A stretch of 54,451 bases of DNA from Caldanaerobius polysaccharolyticus DSM 13641 (lineage in GTDB: Bacteria; Bacillota; Thermoanaerobacteria; Thermoanaerobacterales; Caldanaerobiaceae): positions 616,521-670,971 of the forward strand of contig NZ_KE386495.1 of assembly GCF_000427425.1 (NCBI RefSeq), given 5' to 3'. The position numbers were made by a program, and so were the translations under genes. The notes beneath the pieces were generated by a model. It was not told where the DNA came from. It did no database searches and saw nothing but the letters and a program-made list of their open reading frames with translations. Of the stretch, positions 37,769 to 46,477 are shown in pieces; position 1 is the first letter of the stretch; each line of letters begins with the position of its first letter.

Positions 37769-39610
37769 AGCGATCTTTACGTGGTATTCTTCAAGCCATG
37801 TATTGACCTGGTACATGTAGGCGAACAGCTGGGCGCTGCCCATGAGCTGGCTAAACCAGGCAGGGCTGTACTCTATAGCGTGGGTCTTTATCAGTTCTTT
37901 TATCCTGTTGAGGTTTAAAAGAGGCAGGATAGGAGAACCGGGGTCTTCAATAATCTGCTTTACCTTTTGTTCTACGGCTTTAAGGTAAGCAGGATGGTGG
38001 GTTTTAGGGTAAGGGCTCTTTTTTCTGTAGAGCACTTCGTCGGGTAACAGCCCTTTTAAAGCCCTCCTCAGTATGCCTTTTTCAATGTTATCACAGGTCT
38101 TAATATCCCACGGTATGTTCCAGGCGTATTCCACTATTCTGTGGTCAGCGTAAGGCACGCGTATTTCCAGACCTGTAGCCATGCTCATGCGGTCTTTTCT
38201 GTCCAGCAACATGGCCATAAACCTGGTCATATTTAAGTACAGCAATTCCTTCATTCGATGCTCATGGCTGCTTTCGCCTTCCATGTGAGGTACTTCTTTT
38301 AAAGCCTCTTGATAGCGCATTTGCACGTATTCTTCGGGGCGAATCGCCTTTAAGACGTCAGGCGACAAAAGCTCACTTCTTTCTCTAACCTTTCTTATCC
38401 AGGGGAATGTGTTTAGTTTGATAATGTCAGGGTTTCTAAACCATGGATATCCTCCAAATACTTCGTCAGCGCACTCTCCTGAAAGAGCCACTGTGGATTC
38501 TTTTTTTATTTCTTTGCAGAACAGGTATAGAGACGAATCTATGTCGGCCATGCCCGGGACATCCCGCGCGACGACCGCTGCTTTTAGCGATTCCACCAGC
38601 TGATCGGTGTCTATGACTACGTTGTGATGGCAGGTGTGAAGATAGTTCGACATCACTTTGATCCAGTGCTTATCTGAATTGGGTTGAAATTCGTTGGCTT
38701 TAAAATAAAGGTCGTTATCCACATAATCCACAGAGTAGGTGTGAATATTTCCCATATCAGAATCTTTAAACCAATTCTGGGCTATAGCGGTGATGGCGCT
38801 GGAGTCCAGCCCGCCTGAGAGCAGAGTGCATACAGGTACATCAGATACCAGTTGCCTTTTGACGGTGTCTTTTAAAAGCCAGCGTATCTTCTGGGCTGTA
38901 GTCTCGACGTCATCGGTATGAGGCTTGCTTTGCAATTGCCAGTACTGACGCTGACGCAGCCCTTTTTTGTCGTATATAAGCCAGTAACCTGGCTTTAACT
39001 CATATATGTCTTTGAAAACGCCTAATCCAGGTGTTCTGCTGGGGCCCATGGCAAACACCTCGGCAAGACCTGTGGCGTCTACCTCAGGTTCTACAAAGGG
39101 GTGGGCCAACAAAGCTTTTATCTCAGATCCAAATAAAAATGAGCTTCCCTTTACCGTGTAAAAAAATGGCTTTACTCCTAGTCTGTCTCTTGCTGCAAAC
39201 AGGAGTTTTTTGCCTTCGTCCCATATGGCAAATGCAAAGATTCCGTTGAGCTTTTCTACGCATCGCGTTCCCCATTGAATATAGGATGCCAGTAGTACTT
39301 CTGTATCTGAGCGTGACGTAAAAGCGTACCCTGTGCTCTCAAGCTCATGTCGAAGTTCAGGGGTGTTGTAGAGTTCGCCGTTATAGACGATGGTGTACTC
39401 GGCGTTGTCCTTTACCCTAGTCATAGGCTGTTTACCCCCTTGAGGATCTATTACTACCAGCCTTTTGTGAACAAAAGCAGCGTGGGTTGAGAGAAAAATC
39501 CCTGATTCGTCAGGACCGCGATGATTTAGCGTCTCGCCTATTTTTGTCAGCAGTTGCTTTTTATCCTTTAAGTCTCGCTCAAAATCCACCCAACCGGCGA
39601 TGCCACACAT
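37763..39610 (-). CDS. asnB: Asparagine synthetase (glutamine-hydrolysing)
   Basis: This 615-residue enzyme has an N-terminal class II glutaminase domain, with nucleophile Cys2 in MCGIAGWVDF followed by LNHRGPDESG and VYNGELYN. The synthetase domain has the PPi-loop LLSGGLDSSAITAIA and GECADEVFGGYPWF. It makes Asn from Asp using Gln and ATP. It is lagging-strand and divergent from the MFS gene. The size fits the AsnB/AsnO (YisO) type of Firmicutes. Confidence 0.95.
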   Translation of the reverse strand: MCGIAGWVDFERDLKDKKQLLTKIGETLNHRGPDESGIFLSTHAAFVHKRLVVIDPQGGKQPMTRVKDNAEYTIVYNGELYNTPELRHELESTGYAFTSRSDTEVLLASYIQWGTRCVEKLNGIFAFAIWDEGKKLLFAARDRLGVKPFFYTVKGSSFLFGSEIKALLAHPFVEPEVDATGLAEVFAMGPSRTPGLGVFKDIYELKPGYWLIYDKKGLRQRQYWQLQSKPHTDDVETTAQKIRWLLKDTVKRQLVSDVPVCTLLSGGLDSSAITAIAQNWFKDSDMGNIHTYSVDYVDNDLYFKANEFQPNSDKHWIKVMSNYLHTCHHNVVIDTDQLVESLKAAVVARDVPGMADIDSSLYLFCKEIKKESTVALSGECADEVFGGYPWFRNPDIIKLNTFPWIRKVRERSELLSPDVLKAIRPEEYVQMRYQEALKEVPHMEGESSHEHRMKELLYLNMTRFMAMLLDRKDRMSMATGLEIRVPYADHRIVEYAWNIPWDIKTCDNIEKGILRRALKGLLPDEVLYRKKSPYPKTHHPAYLKAVEQKVKQIIEDPGSPILPLLNLNRIKELIKTHAIEYSPAWFSQLMGSAQLFAYMYQVNTWLEEYHVKIAL

Positions 39611-39743
39611 GATAAATCACCTCAATTGATTTTTATTATCATGTATATGAACGCCGCCTCCAAGTGTTACATATAGTTTTATAATCAAAATAATTGTGGT
39701 ATAATACATTTATGTCACTTTTACATCACTGCATCAGGGGGTA
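39611..39743. promoter_or_regulatory. Divergent promoter region asnB / MFS exporter
   Basis: The 133-bp gap serves two divergent genes. For the rightward gene an extended -10, TGGTATAAT (ending 39705), is clear, but the -35 is weak. This is a typical setting for activator control. For asnB a GAGGTGATTT ribosome site is present. I see no obvious T-box or other riboswitch. Confidence 0.55.
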
Positions 39744-41162
39744 ATGAAGTATATGGAGTATATGGAGGAAGAATTCAGTAAAGTAGCTTACAAAAACAGG
39801 TACATGATACTTTCAGCTGTGCTAATCGGCAGTATGATGGGCCCGCTGGACGGGAGCGTAGTGAACATAGCGATGCCAACGCTGCAAAGATATTTCCATG
39901 TAGACGTGAGCACCATAAGCTGGGTAGCTATGTCTTATCTTTTGGTGCTGAGCAGTATGCTATTGACCTTTGGCAGGTTAGGGGATATGCTGGGGTATAA
40001 GAGGCTGTTTCAAATAGGGATGGTGCTTTTTGCCACTTCATCGGCTTTATGCGGTTTATCTCCTAACATAGGTGTTCTCATAGTTGCCAGGGGCATTCAG
40101 GCGCTGGGCGCAGGTATGATGATGTCCATGGCGCCTGCTATAATAACCAAGGTATTTCCGCCCAACGAAAGGGGCAAAGCGCTGGGCTTTAACGCCATGG
40201 CGGTGGCCGTGGGTTTGGCTGCGGGACCTACCATTGGGGGATTGCTTATATACGCCTTTTCCTGGAGGGCTATATTTTACATCAACGTTCCCATAGGGAT
40301 AATAGGCTATCTTTGGGCGCAAAAAGTAGTGGTAGAAGATCATAGGCGATCAAAAGAACAGTTTGATGTAATTGGAGCTTTTACCGCTTTTGTGTTTTTA
40401 GTATCGCTGCTTTTATATATAAGCAGAGGAGATGCTATTGGCTGGACTTCATCTGCCGGGATACTGCTTTTAATCATTACAGGGATTTTCCTCGCTGCGT
40501 TTATATACACGGAGTTGAATACAAAAGAGCCTATGCTGGACTTTTCACTTTTTCGCAACAGGTTGTTTACTGCAGGGAATTTAAGCGCCATGTTTAATTT
40601 TATAGCTCAGTTTGTGATGACGTTTTTGACGCCATTTTTCCTCACATTTAAGGGTTTTTCTACGGAGAAGATAGGCTTGATTATGACTGCATTTCCCCTC
40701 ACGGTGTTTGTGGTGGCGCCTATATCAGGATCTCTGACGGATAAATTGGGATCTAGGGTGTTAAGTACGATAGGTGCGCTGGTGTGTTCTGTGGCCTTAT
40801 TTACGATGAGTACGCTGACCGATTCCTCCAGTGCCTTTGACGTTATATGGAGGTTGGCGCTTTTTGGAATAGGCAATGGGATGTTTCAGTCACCTAATAA
40901 TACCGAGATAATGAGTAGCGCTCCTAGGGAAAGGTTAGGGGTAGCATCCAGTGTGCTAGCCACCATGAGAAATGTGGGAATGGTATTAGGCATTGCCATA
41001 GGAGGTGCTATTTATACCTCGCGAAAGGCGTATTTTTCAGAAGTGATGAAACTGGGAGGAGCGACAGCCACGCTTTACGGTTTGAAGGACGCCTACGCGG
41101 TCTCAGTGGCTATAGCTTTGATAAGTGCCCTGCTGTCCTTTGTGAGAGGAAAAAAAAGTTAA
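39744..41162 (+). CDS. MFS multidrug exporter, DHA2 (EmrB/QacA) family
   Basis: The 472 residues form about 14 membrane helices. The first helix has PLDGSVVNIAMPTL, the D1/motif-type seen in EmrB/QacA. GRLGDMLGYKRLF is motif A, and GAGMMMSMAPAIITKVFPPNERGKALG is typical of DHA2. It is probably a proton-coupled drug exporter. The exact start is unsure: ATG 39744 is only two bases from AGGGGG, whereas ATG 39753 is eleven away. It converges with an XRE regulator, overlapping by four bases. Confidence 0.9.
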   Translation: MKYMEYMEEEFSKVAYKNRYMILSAVLIGSMMGPLDGSVVNIAMPTLQRYFHVDVSTISWVAMSYLLVLSSMLLTFGRLGDMLGYKRLFQIGMVLFATSSALCGLSPNIGVLIVARGIQALGAGMMMSMAPAIITKVFPPNERGKALGFNAMAVAVGLAAGPTIGGLLIYAFSWRAIFYINVPIGIIGYLWAQKVVVEDHRRSKEQFDVIGAFTAFVFLVSLLLYISRGDAIGWTSSAGILLLIITGIFLAAFIYTELNTKEPMLDFSLFRNRLFTAGNLSAMFNFIAQFVMTFLTPFFLTFKGFSTEKIGLIMTAFPLTVFVVAPISGSLTDKLGSRVLSTIGALVCSVALFTMSTLTDSSSAFDVIWRLALFGIGNGMFQSPNNTEIMSSAPRERLGVASSVLATMRNVGMVLGIAIGGAIYTSRKAYFSEVMKLGGATATLYGLKDAYAVSVAIALISALLSFVRGKKS

Positions 41163-41545
41163 CGTTTTTTTACCACGTACTTGATAAAATTTACGATGTC
41201 GCTTTTCTCTTTTTGAGATAAAGGAAGACCATTAAATGTGACATTAGGGTATGTGAGTATGTCGTTTAAATCAATAGGCCGGTTCTCCTTAAAATATAGA
41301 AGATGATGGCTTTGTACGTATTCGTCGTCTATCAGGCCTAAAAGCCAATCAAGGGAAACACCAAAATACCTGGCGATTTTCTTTTTGGTATCATCGTCAG
41401 GTCTGCTTTTTCCAGATTCATACTGAGAAACAGTGGATTTTGCGATATTGAATATATCTCCGAATTGCTTTTGAGTTAGTCCGGCTTTTTTTCTTAGCAT
41501 CCTGATTTTTTTGCCCAGCGTGTTTTCACCGATTTCTCTGTTCAT
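41159..41545 (-). CDS. XRE family transcriptional regulator
   Basis: This 128-residue protein has an N-terminal Cro/CI-type helix-turn-helix: IRMLRKKAGLTQKQFGDIF, then KSTVSQYESGKSRPDDDT and IARYFGVSLDWLLGL. An uncharacterised ~55-residue C-terminal region follows. It resembles SinR-like or prophage-repressor-like regulators, although no prophage genes are nearby. It is convergent with the MFS exporter and divergent from the beta-CASP gene, so either could be a target. Confidence 0.88.
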   Translation of the reverse strand: MNREIGENTLGKKIRMLRKKAGLTQKQFGDIFNIAKSTVSQYESGKSRPDDDTKKKIARYFGVSLDWLLGLIDDEYVQSHHLLYFKENRPIDLNDILTYPNVTFNGLPLSQKEKSDIVNFIKYVVKKR

Positions 41546-41744
41546 CTACACACCCCGTATAAAGCGTTCACTGGTTTAGAACTTGGAATTATATTTAATT
41601 TTACTATCATAAGTGTATAGGGTAAATAAAAGTTCATGAATATTGTATTTTTTCTACACCTTGTAGCGTAAAAGTTTTAGAAAGACGAACTTTTTTGTTA
41701 AAGCCCAATAAGGTTGTATAATTGTTATAGCGGAGGTGATACGG
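41546..41744. promoter_or_regulatory. Divergent control region XRE gene / beta-CASP gene
   Basis: On the plus strand TTGTTA (41695-41700) and TATAAT (41717-41722), 16 bp apart, form a likely promoter for the beta-CASP gene. Just upstream, AAAAGTT...AACTTTTT makes an A/T-rich inverted repeat around an 11-bp centre. AAAGTTCATG occurs once more farther left, so these may be regulator sites. The region is AT-rich and otherwise unremarkable. Confidence 0.55.
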
Positions 41745-44237
41745 TTGAAGTTGATTTTTTGCGGCGGCGCTATGGAGGTAGGGGCGTCGTGCTACCTTTT
41801 AAAGGTTGCTGGGAAGAATATACTTCTGGATTGTGGGATAAGGATGTCATCTAATAAGGATTGTTTGCCTGATTTTAGCTTGATACAGGACAACGGCGGG
41901 GTTGACGCTATTTTTATAAGCCATGCTCATATTGACCATACAGGAGCCCTCCCGGCTATTAGCAGGCAGTACCCTAACGCCAGGATATACATGACTCAAC
42001 CTACTAAAGATCTGGTAAGGGTTTTGCTGTACGACAGCTTAAAGATTATGGAGCGAGAAGCTGAAATACCCATATACACCGAAAATCACGTGGTTGAAAT
42101 GCTGGATAGGGTTATGTGCTATTCACCCCATGTAAACATAAAACCCTTTGATGACTGTGACATCACGGCTACATTTTACAGCGCAGGGCATATATTAGGG
42201 GCTGCGTGCATATACCTTAAGACCCCTGAAGGCAGCATTTTTTACAGCGGTGACTTCGCCGGGTTTAAGCAGAATACCATTGAAGGCGCCTCTATACCCA
42301 GGTTAAGGCCTGATGTGGCTATAGTGGAGTCTACCTACGGAGACAGGTTGCACGCCAATAGGGAAATGGAAGAAAAAAGGCTAGTGGATATGGTAAAACA
42401 GGTAGTAGACAGAAAGGGAAATGTGCTGATACCGGCGTTTGCCCTGGGCAGAGCCCAAGAGGTAATACTTATTTTAAAGAAAGCCATGGCCAGGCGTCAG
42501 CTGAGAGGCGTAGAGGTCTTTGTGGACGGACTTGTAAAAGACGTTTGCAGGGTTTACGTGCAAAATCCCAACTACATGAGGAGCCAGTGGGCCAAGAAAA
42601 TCTTTAGAGATGGCGATATCTTTTTTAATGATACCATACACAGGGTGATTTCCCCTGCTATGAGGGATGATATCATTAAAAAAGATAGCGGCTGTATTGT
42701 CATTTCCAGTTCAGGGATGCTGACAGGAGGTCCCAGTCAGATGTACGCCCAAAAATTTGCTGGTGGGGAGAAAAACTTTATTGCGATAACGGGGTATCAA
42801 GATGAGGAAGCACCGGGTAAGCAGCTGGCGGATCTAGCTGATGGTGTTGCTGAAGACAAGGTTATAAAGATTAACGATGAAAGCATAACCGTAAATTGTG
42901 ATGTGGGCAAATACGGTCTTTCAGCTCACGCTGATATGATAGAAATACTGGGATTGGTAGGAAAGCTCAGGCCTAAATCCATTGTGCTGGTCCACGGTGG
43001 TCCTGGTGCTATTGAGAAATTAGGGCACGAAATTATGAAGGAGTTTAAAGCAGATGTGTACACGCCTCAAAATGGCGATGAGATTGAGATTGAGGTAGCC
43101 AGGCCGCGGAAGCAGATGGTAAGTATTGTGTATCCATCTATTAACGCCCAGGTACCCTTAGATGAAGCCCATATGGAAGAATTGTGGAGGTTTATATACT
43201 CTCATATCGGCACAGGAGCTGCATTGAGCGTACAGGACGTCGCCGATATTTGGGGGTATAAAGACCAGAAACTGGAGGCTGTAGGAGAATTGCTGGACAA
43301 TTCCCTGTACTTTGAGCACGACAAGAAGATGATGTTTTTATACCATGCATTGGATTTGGCTGCCATAGAAGAGAGAAAAAAGCCGAAGATCATGGAAATG
43401 AACAGAATGCTAGATATGGCCAATCAGATGTTTACAGCGGATATGGGCGTATACAGAGTAGGGGCAAAGCAAGACGAAGGTCGCGTGCTCATTTATTTTA
43501 ATTTTCCTGAGGTGGCAAGAGGTAGGTATCAGGATATGTTCCAGAAGTTTGAGGAACAGACGGGATGGAAAGTGGAATTAAATGAAAACGTGAATACCTC
43601 TGCGATTAGCAGGGAGGTATTGAAAGCCTTGCCTTCAGGGGTAATGCCCGACGGTAAAATCTCTTATAACGTCATAGAAAAAAGGGTAGACATAAGGATT
43701 AAAGAGAGATTAAGCGAAGGTGAGATGGAGGAAATAAAAGAAAGGTTCATGGAAAATACCGGCATGGAATTAAATATAAATTGTCCCGGAGCTGACGTAG
43801 AGGGTGGGGACAATGATGTAAAAGTTAGTCCTAGCGCCATGGAACAGAATGCTGCGCTAAAGCTCATAGATGAAGAATTTAAGCAAAGTCCTCATAGACC
43901 TCATAAAAAGAGCATAAAAGTCAAGGGAGGTATGAGATATATAGAGCTGTCTTTTATATCCAAGGCTATAGGAGAGCTGTACTCTTCAAAAATAAAGGAA
44001 TTAGAAGATAAAACAGGGTGGACTATAACCATTTCGGCATCGTGCAATCAGATGGAGGTATTAAACGCTGCAGTAGAGCTATGTGAAAAAAGAGGAGTGG
44101 CTTTAAAGAAAAATCCCAGTATATTTGTGGATTCTATGAAAGTGAGGATATACCCTGTACAGACCCAGAAGCCGGAAGTGATAGAAGCCATGTCCGATGA
44201 GCTGAAGGGGCTTACAGGGTTTACCCTTGTGGTGTAA
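41745..44237 (+). CDS. Beta-CASP metallo-beta-lactamase (RNase-like) with a repeat-containing C-terminal extension
   Basis: This 830-residue protein has an MBL/beta-CASP core (about residues 1-450): SHAHIDHTGALP, FYSGDFAGF, VESTYGDR, the Zn motif GLSAHAD and a final VHGGPGAIEKLG, as in CPSF73/KHB-type RNA processing nucleases. The remaining ~380 residues are unlike RNase J. From about residue 577 they contain two tandem repeats of about 100 residues, each with two beta-alpha-beta units ending in TG[WMF] plus a hydrophobic strand. TTG 41745 lies four bases after GGAGGTGAT; a GTG nine bases earlier is inside that site. Confidence 0.88.
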   Translation: MKLIFCGGAMEVGASCYLLKVAGKNILLDCGIRMSSNKDCLPDFSLIQDNGGVDAIFISHAHIDHTGALPAISRQYPNARIYMTQPTKDLVRVLLYDSLKIMEREAEIPIYTENHVVEMLDRVMCYSPHVNIKPFDDCDITATFYSAGHILGAACIYLKTPEGSIFYSGDFAGFKQNTIEGASIPRLRPDVAIVESTYGDRLHANREMEEKRLVDMVKQVVDRKGNVLIPAFALGRAQEVILILKKAMARRQLRGVEVFVDGLVKDVCRVYVQNPNYMRSQWAKKIFRDGDIFFNDTIHRVISPAMRDDIIKKDSGCIVISSSGMLTGGPSQMYAQKFAGGEKNFIAITGYQDEEAPGKQLADLADGVAEDKVIKINDESITVNCDVGKYGLSAHADMIEILGLVGKLRPKSIVLVHGGPGAIEKLGHEIMKEFKADVYTPQNGDEIEIEVARPRKQMVSIVYPSINAQVPLDEAHMEELWRFIYSHIGTGAALSVQDVADIWGYKDQKLEAVGELLDNSLYFEHDKKMMFLYHALDLAAIEERKKPKIMEMNRMLDMANQMFTADMGVYRVGAKQDEGRVLIYFNFPEVARGRYQDMFQKFEEQTGWKVELNENVNTSAISREVLKALPSGVMPDGKISYNVIEKRVDIRIKERLSEGEMEEIKERFMENTGMELNINCPGADVEGGDNDVKVSPSAMEQNAALKLIDEEFKQSPHRPHKKSIKVKGGMRYIELSFISKAIGELYSSKIKELEDKTGWTITISASCNQMEVLNAAVELCEKRGVALKKNPSIFVDSMKVRIYPVQTQKPEVIEAMSDELKGLTGFTLVV

Positions 44238-45114
44238 TCTCCAGGTACCTTTTTAACCCATTGTACAGCGCTTGGGCCACTTTCTGCTTATAGTCTACGT
44301 CTCGCAGGTGGCCCTCGTCTACCCTGTTTTTTATGCATCCAACCTCTACCAATACTCCGGGGTTGCCGTATGACAGCTCTTTTATATTCGCTGCGTGGAT
44401 GCCCAGGCTATTCAAGGGCAATTTTTCTTTCATGGCGCTGTGTAGGGTTTTGGCCAGGTTTAGGCTGTCCTCTGATGGAGGATAATAAAATACTTTAAAG
44501 CCAGAGATTTTGGGGTCATCGATGGTGGTGCCTATAGATATCAGTATACCGGGAGGCAGCTTTGAGATTTTTTTCATCCTTTCAGCAAAGCTTATAGGTT
44601 TATCCCTCGTTATGGTGGCGTTACATTGCATGAGCTTTAGCAACTGGTAGAGATTTTTAGAGATATCCAGTGTAGGTATCTCTTCTTTTAAGCTCGTAGG
44701 GCTTATGGCCCTGGGATTGCATAAAGGGTCCAGATGTACGGTCTTATTTTTGAATAAAGGTATGAGAGGTGACCTGTCTACGTACAGGTATACCCGCGAG
44801 GGTATGCCAGGTACTTCTTTTATTGAGTATCGCGTATGATGGGTGAGGTGGATTATCGCGTCGATGGTATCGCCTTTTGCAGGCTTTAATTCTATTAAGT
44901 CAATGGTGCTGTCTTTTATATTGTAAGTACCTGCGGGCATATTGAATCTGCAGGGTGAAAACTGTAAATAAATGAGCCTGTCAGAGCTTTTCTGCTCTAC
45001 AGCGGGCAGCCCTGTGAATTCAAACACCACTCTGGATTTTAACTGAGAGACGGCTTCTTTGCACGATGAATACGGATCTGTCACAAGATTTGTCATGTAA
45101 AAAGTAGAATGCAA
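44221..45114 (-). CDS. AMIN + amidase_3 homologue with degenerate zinc site (pseudo-amidase)
   Basis: This ~297-residue protein has an AMIN-like beta domain, then a domain clearly aligning with N-acetylmuramoyl-L-alanine amidases: LKEEIPTLDISKNLYQLLK, TITRDKPISFAERMKKI, SGFKVFYYPPSEDSLNLAKTL, GVLVEVGCIKNRVDE. However, the DPGHGG zinc histidine is replaced in HLDPLCNP, and the SIHxN histidine is replaced in SIGTTID. The catalytic-type Glu in LVEVG remains. There is no signal peptide. The start is uncertain: TTG 45114 has GGAGG eight bases upstream, and ATG 45096 is an alternative. Its 3' end overlaps the beta-CASP gene by 17 bp. Confidence 0.8.
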   Translation of the reverse strand: MHSTFYMTNLVTDPYSSCKEAVSQLKSRVVFEFTGLPAVEQKSSDRLIYLQFSPCRFNMPAGTYNIKDSTIDLIELKPAKGDTIDAIIHLTHHTRYSIKEVPGIPSRVYLYVDRSPLIPLFKNKTVHLDPLCNPRAISPTSLKEEIPTLDISKNLYQLLKLMQCNATITRDKPISFAERMKKISKLPPGILISIGTTIDDPKISGFKVFYYPPSEDSLNLAKTLHSAMKEKLPLNSLGIHAANIKELSYGNPGVLVEVGCIKNRVDEGHLRDVDYKQKVAQALYNGLKRYLEITPQG

Positions 45115-45211
45115 TCCTTTCGCCTCCACTTATAAGACCTGATGTATTTACGGTATATTTATATTCACAGGATGTGGATAGGTATGCATATAATTATGTA
45201 GGGGTGAAATT

Positions 45212-45853
45212 GTGTTGAATATAATCCCTATCAGAACGCATATTATTACAGAGAAAGACGATATAGTAGAGGTTGTACATAAATACACCTGTAATATAGC
45301 TGAAAAGGGGGATCTTATAGCTGTATCAGAAAGCGTAGTGGCCATAACCCAAGGCAGGGCTTATCTTCCCGAAAATGTAAAAGCAGGACTGTTGGCCAGG
45401 TTTTTGTGCCGTTTTCCTAAAAGGCACGGGTCATTGACATCCCCTGCTGCTTTCCAGCTGGCGATAAATGACGTGGGAAAAGTGAGGATTCTATTAGGTT
45501 CCCTGGCAGGCGGCATTGGCAGGTTATTGGGCGTGAAAGGCTGGTTTTTTGTCATAGCGGGAAAGCAGGTGGCTATGATAGACGATGTAGCAGGGACCAT
45601 GCCTCCTTATCACAGGCATATCGTGCTGGGACCCAAGGATGCCGATAAGGTATGCCAGAGGATAAAGGATAAAACAGGGATTGATGCGGTAATAGTGGAT
45701 GCCAACGATTTGGGCTGCGTGGATGTAGTAGGCGCTTCTCCTGGTGTGCTTAGGAAAGAGGTCGAAAAGTTATTAAAAAGTAATCCGTCGGGCAATTACG
45801 AGCAGCAAACCCCTATTGTGATTATAAAAAATTATACGTCGATTTTACAATAA
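45212..45853 (+). CDS. Coenzyme F420:L-glutamate ligase-like protein (CofE family)
   Basis: This 213-residue protein resembles CofE/FbiB: EKGDLIAVSESVVAITQGR, then GVKGWFFVIAGKQVAMIDDV and IDAVIVDANDLG. No other F420 biosynthesis gene is visible here, and F420 is not expected in this lineage, so the substrate is probably different, perhaps a glutamyl ligation. Homologues are widespread in clostridia under the CofE name. GTG 45212 follows AGGGGTGA; TTG 45215 is equally possible. Confidence 0.78.
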   Translation: MLNIIPIRTHIITEKDDIVEVVHKYTCNIAEKGDLIAVSESVVAITQGRAYLPENVKAGLLARFLCRFPKRHGSLTSPAAFQLAINDVGKVRILLGSLAGGIGRLLGVKGWFFVIAGKQVAMIDDVAGTMPPYHRHIVLGPKDADKVCQRIKDKTGIDAVIVDANDLGCVDVVGASPGVLRKEVEKLLKSNPSGNYEQQTPIVIIKNYTSILQ

Positions 45854-45919
45854 AATTAATGCTATTTTAACTTATTGTGTGATAAAATATATTTGAACTA
45901 AGCAATAAGGGGGAATACG

Positions 45920-46450
45920 GTGTTTAAATTGATAAATGTCCTCAGCAAATCGGACATCAGGCTTTTTTACATCATCAATAAAAGGGTAAAGTGCAAGCTT
46001 TTAGATAGGATAATGCCTCTAATAACAAACCTGGCCGGTCCGATGGTGGTTGTCCCAGTTACGCTGTTTCTTTACATTTTTAGCAATCAGAATATGATTT
46101 TAAAAAAGATGTCGTTGGAGGCCATGGTGTCCCTCTCTGCCAGCCATCTGGTGGTGCAAGCTTTAAAGCACGCCGTAAGCAGGGAAAGGCCGGCTTTTGT
46201 CCTTGACGATGTGTATACGTTTAAGGATTTCTACGATTATTCCTTTCCCTCGGGGCATACTACTGCTGCCTTTAGCTTGGCTGTATCTACGTTCCTGTTT
46301 TATCAACAGCTAGGGATGTTGCTTATATTTTTAGCCATTATGGTAGGTATATCCAGGATGTACATCGGGGTACACTATCCTTCAGATGTGCTAACAGGGG
46401 CTGTATTGGGTACAGTATTCCCCTTTGTAATACATTCCATCCTGGTATAA
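45920..46450 (+). CDS. PAP2-family membrane phosphatase
   Basis: This 176-residue protein has about five membrane segments and the full three-part phosphatase signature: KHAVSRERP, FPSGHTTAA and SRMYIGVHYPSDVLTG. It probably acts on lipid pyrophosphates such as undecaprenyl pyrophosphate, or on phosphatidic acid. No cytochrome or other fused domain is present. GTG 45920 follows AAGGGGG. Confidence 0.93.
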   Translation: MFKLINVLSKSDIRLFYIINKRVKCKLLDRIMPLITNLAGPMVVVPVTLFLYIFSNQNMILKKMSLEAMVSLSASHLVVQALKHAVSRERPAFVLDDVYTFKDFYDYSFPSGHTTAAFSLAVSTFLFYQQLGMLLIFLAIMVGISRMYIGVHYPSDVLTGAVLGTVFPFVIHSILV

Positions 46451-46477
46451 ATGTTATAGTAAAAAGGGGTTTTTCCA

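Noticed and set aside
39611-39743. T-box leader for asnB
   Set aside because: The gap is too short and lacks the T-box sequence and antiterminator.
41159-41545. Prophage repressor marking a prophage
   Set aside because: No integrase, structural or lysis gene is nearby; it is a lone XRE regulator.
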